NCBI RefSeq assembly: GCF_008831035.1
Contig: NZ_WAJR01000020.1
Location: forward strand, 1 to 40,971
Direction: 5' to 3'
Length of the DNA: 40,971 nt
DNA from: Ellagibacter isourolithinifaciens
GTDB lineage: Bacteria > Actinomycetota > Coriobacteriia > Coriobacteriales > Eggerthellaceae
The position numbers were made by a program, and so were the translations under genes. Below, piece after piece: positions 33,288 to 40,920 of this stretch; position 1 is the stretch's first letter; each line of letters opens with the position of its first letter. The notes beneath the pieces were generated by a model. The model was given only the letters and a program-made list of their open reading frames with translations. It was not told the DNA's origin and did no database searches.

Positions 33288-34892
33288 ATGGACAGCTCTG
33301 AACTCAACCATAATTGGAACAACGTTTGCGAACAGGTGAAGACGTACAACAACGTCGACGCATCGCAGGTCAACGCCTTTTTCTCGCGTCTCGTTCCCCA
33401 GGCGATGAGCGAGGGTTTTCTGATGCTTACAGCCGATAACGACTTCATCAAGTCGTGGGTCGAGCAGCATTACCTCGAAATCATCAAACAGGCGCTGAAT
33501 GATCTTTTCCACGTGCCTTTCAACGTCATCCTCGCTGTAGACGCAGCATCGGCTGCACCCGCGGTGGCGCCGTCAAACCCTCAGACAACCACCCGCGAGC
33601 CTCAGAGCGCTCCTGCGAGCCCGGCAACAATGCCCCCAAGTGCTGCCGTTGCCCCCGCACACGAATATTCACCGACGACCGTCTCGTCCTTTCCTTCGGG
33701 TGACCAGTCTCAAATCGCACAACCTCAACCAGAGCAAGAACGACGATCGGCTCTCGACGATCATTTCGAATCGTCCTTGGTCGAGCATAGCGCAGAGGAG
33801 CAGCCGCCCGCACCCACGACCCCTCACAAACGCGCGGAGGGGCCTGCCTCCCTCACTTTCGAGAACTTCGTCATCGGCGACTCCAACCGAATGGCCTACT
33901 CGATGGCTGTCGATGTCGCGGAAACTCCCGGCAAGATGCACCTCAATCCGCTTTTCATCTATGGCAAGAGCGGGCTGGGGAAAACACACCTTTTGCGCGC
34001 TATTCAAAACTATATCAACGAGACGCGACCGCAGCTGAAGGTGACCTACGTAGACTCCGCAGAGCTGCTTTCGGATTACATGGAAGCCTCTGTGGCGCAC
34101 GACAAGGAGAAATCGAGCTACCGCAACTTCAAGCAGCGCTACGAGGAATCCGACGTGCTGCTTATCGACGACGTGCAATACTTCCAGGGCAAGAAACAGA
34201 CGCTCGATATCGTTTTCCAAATTTTCAACAAGATGACTGACCAGGGAAAACAGGTTGTTCTTTCCGCTGACCGCGCGCCTAAAAACATTGATATCGACGA
34301 GCGTTATATCACTCGATTCAACTCCGGCGGAACCTTCGACATCCAGCCGCCCGAAATCGAGACGAAGCTCGGAATCGTGAAAAGCTTCATCGAGGAATAC
34401 CGCGAAAGCGAAGGGGATCCGGCGTTTTCCATCTCGAGCGATATCCAGATGTACATCGCCGAGAACTCCAGCTCGAATATTCGCGAGCTGAAAAGCGCCG
34501 TCACCAAAATCATCTACCAGATGGCGTTCACCCACAACTCCGACTTGACGCTCGACGACGTGCGCGGCGTGCTCGAGAGCCACTTCTCCGGCGGCCCCTC
34601 GAAAAGACTTGCCGTCGCCGACATCCAACGCGAGGTGGAAAACTATTACAAGATCAGCCACAGCGATATGGTGGGGAAGAAAAGGCCACGTCATATCACC
34701 TACGCAAGGAAAATCGCGATGTACCTCTGCCGCCAGATGCTTGATTTGCCCTTCAACGACATCGGTAAGAAATTCAATCGGGATCACACGACCGTGCTGT
34801 ACTCAGTAAGCGACGTCGAGAAGCAGCTCAAGGAAAGCCGCGACATGAACGAGGAAATCGAAGCGCTGAAGATGATCATTCGAGACCTGTAG
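33288..34892 (+). CDS. dnaA: Chromosomal replication initiator DnaA
   Basis: 534 aa. Domain I (about 1-85), a long Pro/Ser/Gln-rich domain II linker (about 86-185), AAA+ domain III with Walker A GKSGLGKT (226-233) and Walker B LLIDDVQ (291-297), and domain IV (about 435-534) with the DnaA-box-binding signature FNRDHTTVLYS. It binds DnaA boxes and opens oriC with ATP. GGGAG precedes the ATG. dnaA is not followed by dnaN; instead rpmH lies 534 nt downstream. Confidence 0.97.
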   Translation: MDSSELNHNWNNVCEQVKTYNNVDASQVNAFFSRLVPQAMSEGFLMLTADNDFIKSWVEQHYLEIIKQALNDLFHVPFNVILAVDAASAAPAVAPSNPQTTTREPQSAPASPATMPPSAAVAPAHEYSPTTVSSFPSGDQSQIAQPQPEQERRSALDDHFESSLVEHSAEEQPPAPTTPHKRAEGPASLTFENFVIGDSNRMAYSMAVDVAETPGKMHLNPLFIYGKSGLGKTHLLRAIQNYINETRPQLKVTYVDSAELLSDYMEASVAHDKEKSSYRNFKQRYEESDVLLIDDVQYFQGKKQTLDIVFQIFNKMTDQGKQVVLSADRAPKNIDIDERYITRFNSGGTFDIQPPEIETKLGIVKSFIEEYRESEGDPAFSISSDIQMYIAENSSSNIRELKSAVTKIIYQMAFTHNSDLTLDDVRGVLESHFSGGPSKRLAVADIQREVENYYKISHSDMVGKKRPRHITYARKIAMYLCRQMLDLPFNDIGKKFNRDHTTVLYSVSDVEKQLKESRDMNEEIEALKMIIRDL

Positions 34893-35153
34893 AACAATCA
34901 ACCATTCCCCTTTCGCCTGCTCAAACCCCTCAAAATAGTGTTAATAGCGAGGGGAATAGGGAGTTTCGAGATCAAGCAGGGGAAGGCAAGTAACCGCGCG
35001 GACTCATGACGGGCGGCACTCAGCTTCGGTCCATGCTTGAAAACCTACTCAAGAATCGGGGAAGAATCAGTAGAAAACCGACGGTTTGCAGTGGAGTGAT
35101 AACGAAAGCGATAATTCACGTTGGAAAGAAGAACACGCTCTCTACCGAGGGAA

Positions 35154-35318
35154 ATGGATGAGAATAGCGATTTCACCTGGGAAGATGCTTCTTTTTCACC
35201 AATCCCCCGCGCTTATTATCATTACAAAGAGAAACATATATACAAAGAAAAAAGGGCGAAGAATAAGAAGGGCATCATTCCGCTTGCGGGCATGCGGTTA
35301 AGCAAAGGGCCAGCTTAG
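35154..35318 (+). CDS. Possible 54-aa small protein
   Basis: An ATG preceded by GAGG at a short distance opens a 54-codon frame. The product begins MDENSDFTWEDASF, an acidic N-terminus, and ends in a Lys-rich C-terminal half. The composition looks protein-like, but the ribosome site is too close for confidence and no relatives are recognised. A competing frame at 35086 overlaps it. Confidence 0.3.
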   Translation: MDENSDFTWEDASFSPIPRAYYHYKEKHIYKEKRAKNKKGIIPLAGMRLSKGPA

Positions 35319-35365
35319 TGTGAAATCTTTCTAAAAAGCTCTGTTCATCGATGGCTTCTGTGTTA

Positions 35366-35371
35366 TATAAT
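35366..35371 (+). promoter_or_regulatory. -10 element of the rpmH-rnpA-yidD-yidC-jag operon
   Basis: A perfect TATAAT lies 55 nt before the rpmH ATG. The -35 region TGTTCA is only a partial match at 18-nt spacing. Confidence 0.6.
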
Positions 35372-35426
35372 TCAGAAGTTACTCTGCATCCAGCTTGAAT
35401 TAACAGATCATGAAAGGGATAGAGAT

Positions 35427-35561
35427 ATGAAACGTACGTATCAGCCGAACAAGCGCAAGCGTGCTAAGTGCCATGGCTTCCGTTCTCGCATGGCAACCAA
35501 GGGCGGCCGTGCCGTGCTCAAGGCTCGCCGCAACAAGGGGCGCAAGCGTCTCTGCGTGTAG
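35427..35561 (+). CDS. rpmH: 50S ribosomal protein bL34
   Basis: 44 aa with the invariant [20 protein letters not shown] opening and an Arg/Lys-rich, C-terminal RNKGRKRL. A structural protein of the large ribosomal subunit. GAAAGGGAT precedes the ATG. First gene of the classic rpmH-rnpA-yidD-yidC-jag operon. Confidence 0.98.
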   Translation: MKRTYQPNKRKRAKCHGFRSRMATKGGRAVLKARRNKGRKRLCV

Positions 35562-35573
35562 CGAGGCTTTTCG

Positions 35574-35927
35574 TTGGATATCATTAAATCCAGCGCAGAG
35601 ATCTCCGAGATGTTCTCGCGAGGAAAGCGGATTCATACTCCTTTTCTCACGATAGTCTACGCCTCGGAGAAAACAGAGGGGGCAGTGCAACACGACCTAA
35701 GGGGTCGTGTTGCTTTTATTGCAGGGAAAAAGCACGGCAACGCAGTATGGCGCAACTCTGCGAAGCGCCGCATGCGTGCCATCTGTCGAGATCTGCAAGG
35801 CCCTTGGGCGGGCTATGATGTGATATTTCTTGCAAAGTCGCCCGTCACCCGCGCTTCTTATAGTAAAGTGCTAACGGCATGCGCCAAGGTAGTCGAAGGA
35901 TCAGAATTGGTCGCCAAAGGGGATTAG
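35574..35927 (+). CDS. rnpA: Ribonuclease P protein component
   Basis: 117 aa from a TTG start 12 nt after rpmH. The RNase P protein signature appears as RNSAKRRMRAICRD (about 60-73), and the AFIAGKKHGNAV segment fits the central cleft. It assists the RNase P RNA in maturing tRNA 5' ends. It ends 2 nt before the yidD ATG. Confidence 0.95.
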   Translation: MDIIKSSAEISEMFSRGKRIHTPFLTIVYASEKTEGAVQHDLRGRVAFIAGKKHGNAVWRNSAKRRMRAICRDLQGPWAGYDVIFLAKSPVTRASYSKVLTACAKVVEGSELVAKGD

Positions 35928-35929
35928 CC

Positions 35930-36172
35930 ATGGTCGATATGCGCAGTACGTTGAAGGGGCTGCCGGTCAAGCTAGCTCTTCTTCTCATCAAGTTCTATCG
36001 TGCTGCCATCTCGCCGTTATTCCCTTCCTGCTGCCGATTCACGCCGACGTGTTCGGAGTACGCTCTGATTGCGTTTCGCCGCTACGGCTTCAAAAAGGGG
36101 TTTGTCCTCACTGCGAAGCGCATCTTGAAGTGCCGTCCGGGAGGGCCTTACGGATACGATCCTGTTCCGTAA
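35930..36172 (+). CDS. yidD: Membrane protein insertion efficiency factor YidD
   Basis: 80 aa from the ATG at 35930, with AAAGGGG upstream. The family signature runs from IKFYRAAISPLFPSCCRFTP through TCSEYALIAFRRYG to CRPGGPYGYDPVP. A membrane-associated protein that aids YidC-dependent insertion. It sits between rnpA and yidC in the conserved order. Confidence 0.95.
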   Translation: MVDMRSTLKGLPVKLALLLIKFYRAAISPLFPSCCRFTPTCSEYALIAFRRYGFKKGFVLTAKRILKCRPGGPYGYDPVP

Positions 36173-36202
36173 GGTTCCCTTTGGTATACAGAAGGGAATA
36201 CT

Positions 36203-36976
36203 ATGTGGGATGTCATTAAGGACTGGGTCTTCGATGTAATCCAGTTCTTCTACAATGGCGTGGGCGACTGGGGTATGGCGATTATCATCATCACCATCAT
36301 CTTCCGAATCATCGTTGCTCCGCTTGTTCACAAGTCGACGACTGCAAACTTCGCTATGCAGAAGGTTCAGCCGCTGCTTCAGGAGATTCAGACGAAGTTC
36401 GCCGACGATCCTGTTCGCCAGCGCGAGGAGATGCAGCGCCTTTATGCGGAGACCAAGTTCAATCCGCTTGCTGGCTGTCTCCCGATGCTCATCCAGATGC
36501 CTGTCTTCATCGCGCTGTATCAGGTGCTCTATAGCATGGTCGATCGTATGCCCGAAGGCATGACGTATCAGTTCTACCATCTCGTACCTGACCTGACGAA
36601 GAATCCGGCAACGGCGATGGGAGAGGGCGTTCTTGCCTTCATTCCCTACCTCATCCTCATGCTCGTCTTCGCGTTTGTTACCTTTGCTCCTATGCTCCTT
36701 CAGCAGAAGAATAGCAAGGACCAGAATCAAAAACGCCAGATGCTCATGATGTCCGGCATTATGTCGCTGTTCATGCTCTGGATTTCCTGGTCCGCTCCCG
36801 CAGGCGTGCTTTTGTTCTGGGGCGCTTCTTCGGTCTTCGCGGTTATTCAGCAGCAGCTCACGATGCATTTCCTGAAGAAGAAGGACGCTGAGGAAGAGGC
36901 TGTCGCTGAGGTTGCGCCGGTGAAAATCGACGTTACCCGCAAGGTGAAGAAGCCTCGTCCCACCAAGAAGCGTTAA
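36203..36976 (+). CDS. yidC: Membrane protein insertase YidC (SpoIIIJ/OxaI type)
   Basis: 257 aa, the short Gram-positive form without the periplasmic P1 domain. Five membrane helices can be drawn; the hydrophilic groove arginine is expected in FRIIVAPLVHKST (about 34-46). The cytosolic hairpin precedes NPLAGCLPMLIQMPVFIALY (about 92-111). The tail is Lys/Arg-rich (KKPRPTKKR), typical of ribosome-contacting insertases. It inserts membrane proteins alone or with SecYEG. No lipobox is evident at the N-terminus. Confidence 0.95.
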   Translation: MWDVIKDWVFDVIQFFYNGVGDWGMAIIIITIIFRIIVAPLVHKSTTANFAMQKVQPLLQEIQTKFADDPVRQREEMQRLYAETKFNPLAGCLPMLIQMPVFIALYQVLYSMVDRMPEGMTYQFYHLVPDLTKNPATAMGEGVLAFIPYLILMLVFAFVTFAPMLLQQKNSKDQNQKRQMLMMSGIMSLFMLWISWSAPAGVLLFWGASSVFAVIQQQLTMHFLKKKDAEEEAVAEVAPVKIDVTRKVKKPRPTKKR

Positions 36977-36977
36977 T

Positions 36978-36993
36978 TGTTTCACGTGAAACA
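36978..36993. promoter_or_regulatory. parS: parS centromere site 4
   Basis: A perfect TGTTTCACGTGAAACA starts 2 nt after the yidC stop and ends 12 nt before the jag ATG. Confidence 0.95.
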
Positions 36994-37005
36994 TGAGGAG
37001 TAGCT

Positions 37006-37497
37006 ATGAGTGAAGATCAGATCGAAGTCACGGAAGAAGAGCTCGACGCTATCGCCGATACCGCTATTGCCGCTTTGCAGGACATCCTGAAGTATTTCAA
37101 TGTTGGCGAAGTGACGATCGACGAATATGAGGGTGACGAAGGGGAACTTATCCTCGATATCACCGGTGACGATCTTGCGATACTGATTGGTCGACACGGT
37201 CGTACGCTCGATGCCCTGCAGTTTGTCGTTTCCGCCATCACTGTCCGCTCGATGGGCTTTCGTTATCCTGTTATTGTTGACGTCGAGGGGTATAAGAGCC
37301 GTCAACGTGAGAAGCTCGAATCCATCGCGCGCTCCACTGCCAATAAAGCTGCAAGCCAGCATCGCAGCGTGAAGATGCGACCGATGACTCCTTATGAGCG
37401 TCGAATCGTTCACATCGCGCTTCGAGACGATGATCGCGTCGATACCGCTTCCGAGGGCGAAGGAAGCGCCCGGCATGTGGTAGTCGTTCCCCGTTAA
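37006..37497 (+). CDS. jag: Jag/KhpB-type RNA-binding protein (KH-R3H)
   Basis: 163 aa. A KH domain (about 40-95, with LIGRHGRTLDALQFVVSAI carrying the GxxG loop) is followed by an R3H domain (about 100-160, MRPMTPYERRIVHIALRDD). The N-terminal Jag_N domain of classical Jag is absent and is replaced by a short acidic stretch. KhpB/Jag proteins bind RNA and affect cell division and small-RNA function in Firmicutes; the role here is inference. It is the last gene of the rpmH operon and is followed by a terminator. Confidence 0.9.
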   Translation: MSEDQIEVTEEELDAIADTAIAALQDILKYFNVGEVTIDEYEGDEGELILDITGDDLAILIGRHGRTLDALQFVVSAITVRSMGFRYPVIVDVEGYKSRQREKLESIARSTANKAASQHRSVKMRPMTPYERRIVHIALRDDDRVDTASEGEGSARHVVVVPR

Positions 37498-37507
37498 ACT
37501 CACTTGA

Positions 37508-37545
37508 AGCCGGGATGTTTCGAAGAGAAGCATCCCGGCTTTTTT
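37508..37545 (+). terminator. Intrinsic terminator of the rpmH-jag operon
   Basis: A perfect 10-bp stem AGCCGGGATG/CATCCCGGCT with a 13-nt loop is followed by six T. Confidence 0.92.
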
Positions 37546-37561
37546 GTTATAAGGAGCAAGG

Positions 37562-38206
37562 ATGGATATCATCGAGCGTTACCTTGAAGAGGTGCTTGTG
37601 GCGAACGAGACTACTAACCTCACTCGCATCGTGTCCCGCGAAAGCGCGGAAATCCTGCATATCGAAGATTCCCTTTCGGGTTTGAACTACATAAATGAGG
37701 CCCCCGGTGGGCCTTATGTCGATTTAGGCACTGGTGGAGGATTTCCTGGGGTACCGCTGGCGGTGAAAACGGGTCGAGACACCCTGCTCGTTGATTCGGT
37801 TAAAAAGAAGACCGCAATCATACAAGGGATTGTGGACAAGTTGGGTATCAGCAACGTTTCCACTTATGCGGGGCGTATTGAGGATTTGGGTCGAGAAATG
37901 CCCTCTCATTTTGCTGTCGCCACGGCGCGCGCTCTTTCGCAGCTTCCTTCTTTGATGGAGCTTGCCTCTCCGCTCCTCTTCGAGGGAGGATTGCTTATAT
38001 GCTATAAATCTCATCTTTCTGACGAGGAACGAAACCACGCGCTCTCTCTTGAAGATAAGCTGGGGTTGAAGTGTATTCATGAAGATACATTCACGCTGTC
38101 GGATGGTGAAACGACTCGTTGTATGTTCGTGATGCAGAAGTTCAAGGATGCTGAAGTGAAATTGCCTCGCAAAACGGGTTTAGCTCAAAAACGTCCCTTG
38201 AAATAA
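37562..38206 (+). CDS. rsmG: 16S rRNA (guanine(527)-N7)-methyltransferase
   Basis: 214 aa. The SAM-binding motif DLGTGGGFPGVPLAV begins at about 54, preceded by HIEDSLSGL and followed by VDSVKKKTA, all typical for RsmG (GidB). It methylates G527 in the 530 loop of 16S rRNA; loss confers low-level streptomycin resistance in other bacteria. AAGGAG lies 6 nt before the ATG. The location before parA is the common actinobacterial arrangement. Confidence 0.95.
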   Translation: MDIIERYLEEVLVANETTNLTRIVSRESAEILHIEDSLSGLNYINEAPGGPYVDLGTGGGFPGVPLAVKTGRDTLLVDSVKKKTAIIQGIVDKLGISNVSTYAGRIEDLGREMPSHFAVATARALSQLPSLMELASPLLFEGGLLICYKSHLSDEERNHALSLEDKLGLKCIHEDTFTLSDGETTRCMFVMQKFKDAEVKLPRKTGLAQKRPLK

Positions 38207-38232
38207 TCGATTCTCGCAGAATCGTTGCAGGA

Positions 38233-38248
38233 TGTTTCACGTGAAACA
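38233..38248. promoter_or_regulatory. parS: parS centromere site 5
   Basis: A perfect TGTTTCACGTGAAACA lies between rsmG and parA, 38 nt before the parA start. Confidence 0.95.
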
Positions 38249-38285
38249 TCTATACTTAATTGAAGTTCAAGAAAGGGGGCTATAG

Positions 38286-39275
38286 GTGGGTTGGTTCGAT
38301 AGTCTAAAACGTGAAAGAAAAGAAGCTCAGGCTGTCACTGAAGTTAAAGAGCCGGTTATTGAGTCGGTTCCTGCCGTGGACAACAAAGAGGAAGCGGTGG
38401 AAGAGGAATATCAGGTGATCGAAAGGGAGCCTGCTCCTCAAATTGAAGACCAGTCCCGCACGGTGCCCGTGAAAACCTACGCCGAAAAGAAGGCAGTGAC
38501 CCACGTTGTGGGGCAGACCAAGGTTATTGCCATCATCAATCAAAAAGGTGGCGTTGGAAAATCAACGACGGCTATTAATCTCTCGGCAGCACTTGGGGAG
38601 ATGGGAAAGCAGGTTCTTCTTATCGACCTCGACCCGCAGGGTAACTCTTCGAGCGGTTTAGGTGTTGAGAAGAACAGGGTTTCCCGCTGTATTTATGATG
38701 CGCTTCTTAACGATATTCCTCTGACCGACATCATCATTCCTGATGTGTCGAAGGGGCTCGATGTCGTTCCGGCAACAATCAATTTGGCTGGTGCCGAAGT
38801 TGAACTTGTTTCAGAAATGGCTCGCGAGAATCGCCTTAAGGACGCTATCGGTCCGATGCGCGGACGCTACGATTATGTATTCATCGACTGCCCGCCTTCA
38901 CTTGGCTTGCTTACGATTAATGCACTCGTCGCTGCCGATAAGCTGCTTATTCCTATTCAGTGCGAGTTCTATGCATTGGAAGGTGTGACAAAACTTCTCG
39001 ACTCGATGAAACGTGTCAAATCGCGCCTCAATCCGTCGCTCGATATCTACGGTGTTCTCCTTACGATGTCCGATAACCGCACGACGCTTTCGCGTCAGGT
39101 TTCCGATGAGGTACGTCGTTATTTTGGGAAGATTGTCTTCGAGACCTCCATCCCGCGTACGGTAAAGCTATCCGAGGCTCCCAGTTTTGGGCAGCCGATT
39201 ACACAGTATGACCCGACGGGCAAAGGCGCCCAGTCATATATCGATCTAGCGAAGGAAGTGATTTCCCGTGGCTAA
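38286..39275 (+). CDS. parA: Chromosome partitioning ATPase ParA/Soj
   Basis: 329 aa from GTG (AAAGGGGG upstream). The deviant Walker A KGGVGKST is at 87-94, followed by LIDLDPQGNSS and DCPPSLGLLT, as in Soj/ParA. An N-terminal extension of about 78 residues, beginning MGWFDSLKRERKEAQ and rich in Glu, Val and Pro, precedes the ATPase; typical Soj starts almost at the Walker motif. ParA binds DNA nonspecifically and moves ParB-parS complexes. parB overlaps its end by 8 nt. Confidence 0.95.
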   Translation: MGWFDSLKRERKEAQAVTEVKEPVIESVPAVDNKEEAVEEEYQVIEREPAPQIEDQSRTVPVKTYAEKKAVTHVVGQTKVIAIINQKGGVGKSTTAINLSAALGEMGKQVLLIDLDPQGNSSSGLGVEKNRVSRCIYDALLNDIPLTDIIIPDVSKGLDVVPATINLAGAEVELVSEMARENRLKDAIGPMRGRYDYVFIDCPPSLGLLTINALVAADKLLIPIQCEFYALEGVTKLLDSMKRVKSRLNPSLDIYGVLLTMSDNRTTLSRQVSDEVRRYFGKIVFETSIPRTVKLSEAPSFGQPITQYDPTGKGAQSYIDLAKEVISRG

Positions 39276-40365
39276 ATCCACGAAAGGCGGCTTAGGTCGC
39301 GGACTCGATGCTCTTCTTGGCTCGTATGAGGATACCGTCAAACCTGCTCCATCTCCTGCTCCTGCAGCTCGTCCGGCTCAGGTTCCTGCTCCCTCCCAGC
39401 GTCGGTTGAAGGAGGAAGAAGTGCTCGAGCGCGAGGAGATTAACGAGACCTATCCTGAAGATAACATTCATATCAAGGGAGTTGTTCAGCGCCGTGCTGC
39501 CGTTCAAGCTTCCACTCCTGCAGCTGCGAGCGAAGTTGTCTCCCATGAACCTTCATCGCGCGTTGTGGAGAAGGTTTCGAATGAGGTTCCCATTGACTCG
39601 GTCCGCCCGAACCCCGATCAGCCTCGAACCCAATTCAAGAAGGAGGAGCTTCAGGAGCTTTCGTCCTCTATTGAGGCTCATGGTCTTCTGCAGCCCATTC
39701 TTGTGAGGAAAACGGGTGCGGACACGTATGAGATTATCGCTGGCGAGCGTCGTTGGCAGGCATGCAAGATGGCTGGCCTTAAGAAGATTCCCATCTGCAT
39801 CAAAGAGGCTGATGATGATAACTCGCTTGAGCTCGCGCTCATCGAGAACATCCAGCGCTCGAATCTGAACCCCATCGAGGAAGCATACGGATATCGCCGC
39901 CTTATGGAGCGCCGCAATATGACGCAATCCGAGGTCGCGCAGGTGATGTCCAAGGGTCGTTCCACGGTGGCCAATGCACTTCGTTTGCTTGATCTTCCCG
40001 AGCGCGCCCAACAGCTGCTGTTTGAGGAGAAGATCACTGCCGGTCATGCGCGCGCCATTCTCTCCATTCCCTCGAAGGAAGGGCGCGAGAAGCTGACGCA
40101 GAAGCTTGTCGATGAGAAGCTATCGGTTCGCGAGACGGAGGCAATCGCCCGCCTGCTTTCAGGAAAGAAAGAGACGAGCGAATCTACGCCGCGCACGCCG
40201 ACGCCCGCAGCGTTCAAATCGGTTGCTAAATCGCTGCGCCGCGCGTTTGGGACTAACGTTCGTGTTAAGACCGTAAAAGGTAAGAACAAGATTGAGATTG
40301 AATTCAAGGATGAAGAAGATCTTGAGCGCATCTTTAAGGAAATGACCTCTTCTAACGACCTGTAA
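39268..40365 (+). CDS. parB: Chromosome partitioning protein ParB/Spo0J
   Basis: 365 aa from GTG, overlapping parA by 8 nt. The N-terminus KGGLGRGLDALLG is the ParA-stimulating peptide. A Pro/Ala-rich linker precedes the CTP-binding ParB domain (about 108-180; NPDQPRTQF, GERRW), then the central HTH (MTQSEVAQVMSKGRSTVANAL) that reads parS, and a C-terminal dimerisation domain. The cognate sites are the five parS palindromes in this window. Confidence 0.96.
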   Translation: MAKSTKGGLGRGLDALLGSYEDTVKPAPSPAPAARPAQVPAPSQRRLKEEEVLEREEINETYPEDNIHIKGVVQRRAAVQASTPAAASEVVSHEPSSRVVEKVSNEVPIDSVRPNPDQPRTQFKKEELQELSSSIEAHGLLQPILVRKTGADTYEIIAGERRWQACKMAGLKKIPICIKEADDDNSLELALIENIQRSNLNPIEEAYGYRRLMERRNMTQSEVAQVMSKGRSTVANALRLLDLPERAQQLLFEEKITAGHARAILSIPSKEGREKLTQKLVDEKLSVRETEAIARLLSGKKETSESTPRTPTPAAFKSVAKSLRRAFGTNVRVKTVKGKNKIEIEFKDEEDLERIFKEMTSSNDL

Positions 40366-40405
40366 GGCAAGATAAGACTCTTGTTTGAGTAAGGAGTCGA
40401 AAAAA

Positions 40406-40445
40406 CTCCCTCGTCCCTTAGATTAGACGAGGGAGCTTTGTTTTT
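40406..40445 (+). terminator. Intrinsic terminator of parAB
   Basis: A perfect 10-bp stem CTCCCTCGTC/GACGAGGGAG with a 10-nt loop is followed by TTTGTTTTT. Confidence 0.93.
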
Positions 40446-40482
40446 AACCCAAGCTATTGAGAAGATCTTTTCTCGAAACACA

Positions 40483-40522
40483 AAAAGAGAGGTTATCGAC
40501 TTTTGTCGATAACCTCTCTTTT
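40483..40522. terminator. 18-bp perfect hairpin, bidirectional terminator
   Basis: Arms 40483-40500 and 40505-40522 pair without mismatch around a TTTT loop. The arms begin with AAAA and end with TTTT, so both strands have a T tract. It lies 67 nt after the minus-strand ORF remnant ending at 40589 and may terminate it as well as any read-through from parB. Confidence 0.85.
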
Positions 40523-40588
40523 GCGCTCTTATCGTTCTTCCTATGAGATCAAGATTTGACCTTATAGGAAGAAGTGATTCAAGGGTCG

Positions 40589-40873
40589 CTACTTGGCTTC
40601 CCAGAGTTTCAAGTTATTGTCCGCAGCGAACTTTTCGACAGTCGTGTCCATGCCAGCCTTATGGGCAGCGTCGTAGTCCGTTGCGAATTCGACGCCCTCG
40701 AGGAAGGCATTAACGGCGGCATCTTCGAGCGTCGTCTCATAGAGGGTTACTTCAGCATACAGTCCTTCGGTGATGTCTGTGTACAGAACAACGCTCGGCT
40801 GTTTGTTCCAGGTGAAGTTTAGCGTCTTCCATGTGTAGTTACCCTGGCTAGTAGCCTTTTGCGGTACCGTCAG
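40589..40873 (-). pseudogene. Start-less ORF remnant (94 codons)
   Basis: The frame is open on the minus strand from 40873 to the TAG at 40589-40591, and an in-frame TGA precedes it. No ATG, GTG or TTG exists in the first two thirds; the only ATG codes residue 75 of 94. The peptide looks protein-like (NYTWKTLNFTWNKQPSVV near its beginning and KFAADNNLKLWEAK at its end), so I think it is the 3' part of a real gene whose beginning was lost, or one broken by a frameshift. A hairpin (40861-40892) covers the place where a start would be. Family not recognised. Confidence 0.45.
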
Positions 40874-40920
40874 TCAGCGAAAGACGGTACCGCAAATCGG
40901 CTAATCACGGTACTGGCTAG
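40844..40920. repeat. Short direct repeats flanking a hairpin
   Basis: CTGGCTAG occurs at 40844-40851 and 40913-40920. Between them lies a perfect 11-bp inverted repeat (GCGGTACCGTC 40861-40871 and GACGGTACCGC 40882-40892). The hairpin may simply terminate the gene ending at 40917, but the repeats resemble a small insertion or deletion scar. Confidence 0.4.

Larger units (their letters stand above)
34893..35426. other. 534-nt region between dnaA and rpmH
   Basis: Early in the gap a CCCCTC/GAGGGG stem (near 34926-34956) with a 17-nt loop may mark the dnaA end, without a T tract. A possible 54-aa ORF (35154-35318) and the rpmH promoter (TATAAT 35366-35371) are the only other features supported. 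I find no TTATCCACA-type DnaA box here, so the origin is more likely on the other side of dnaA. Confidence 0.5.

Noticed and set aside
34893-35426. dnaA-rpmH gap as an alternative oriC
   Set aside because: No TTATCCACA or TTTTCCACA boxes seen, in contrast to the dnaN-side interval. Not fully excluded without skew data.
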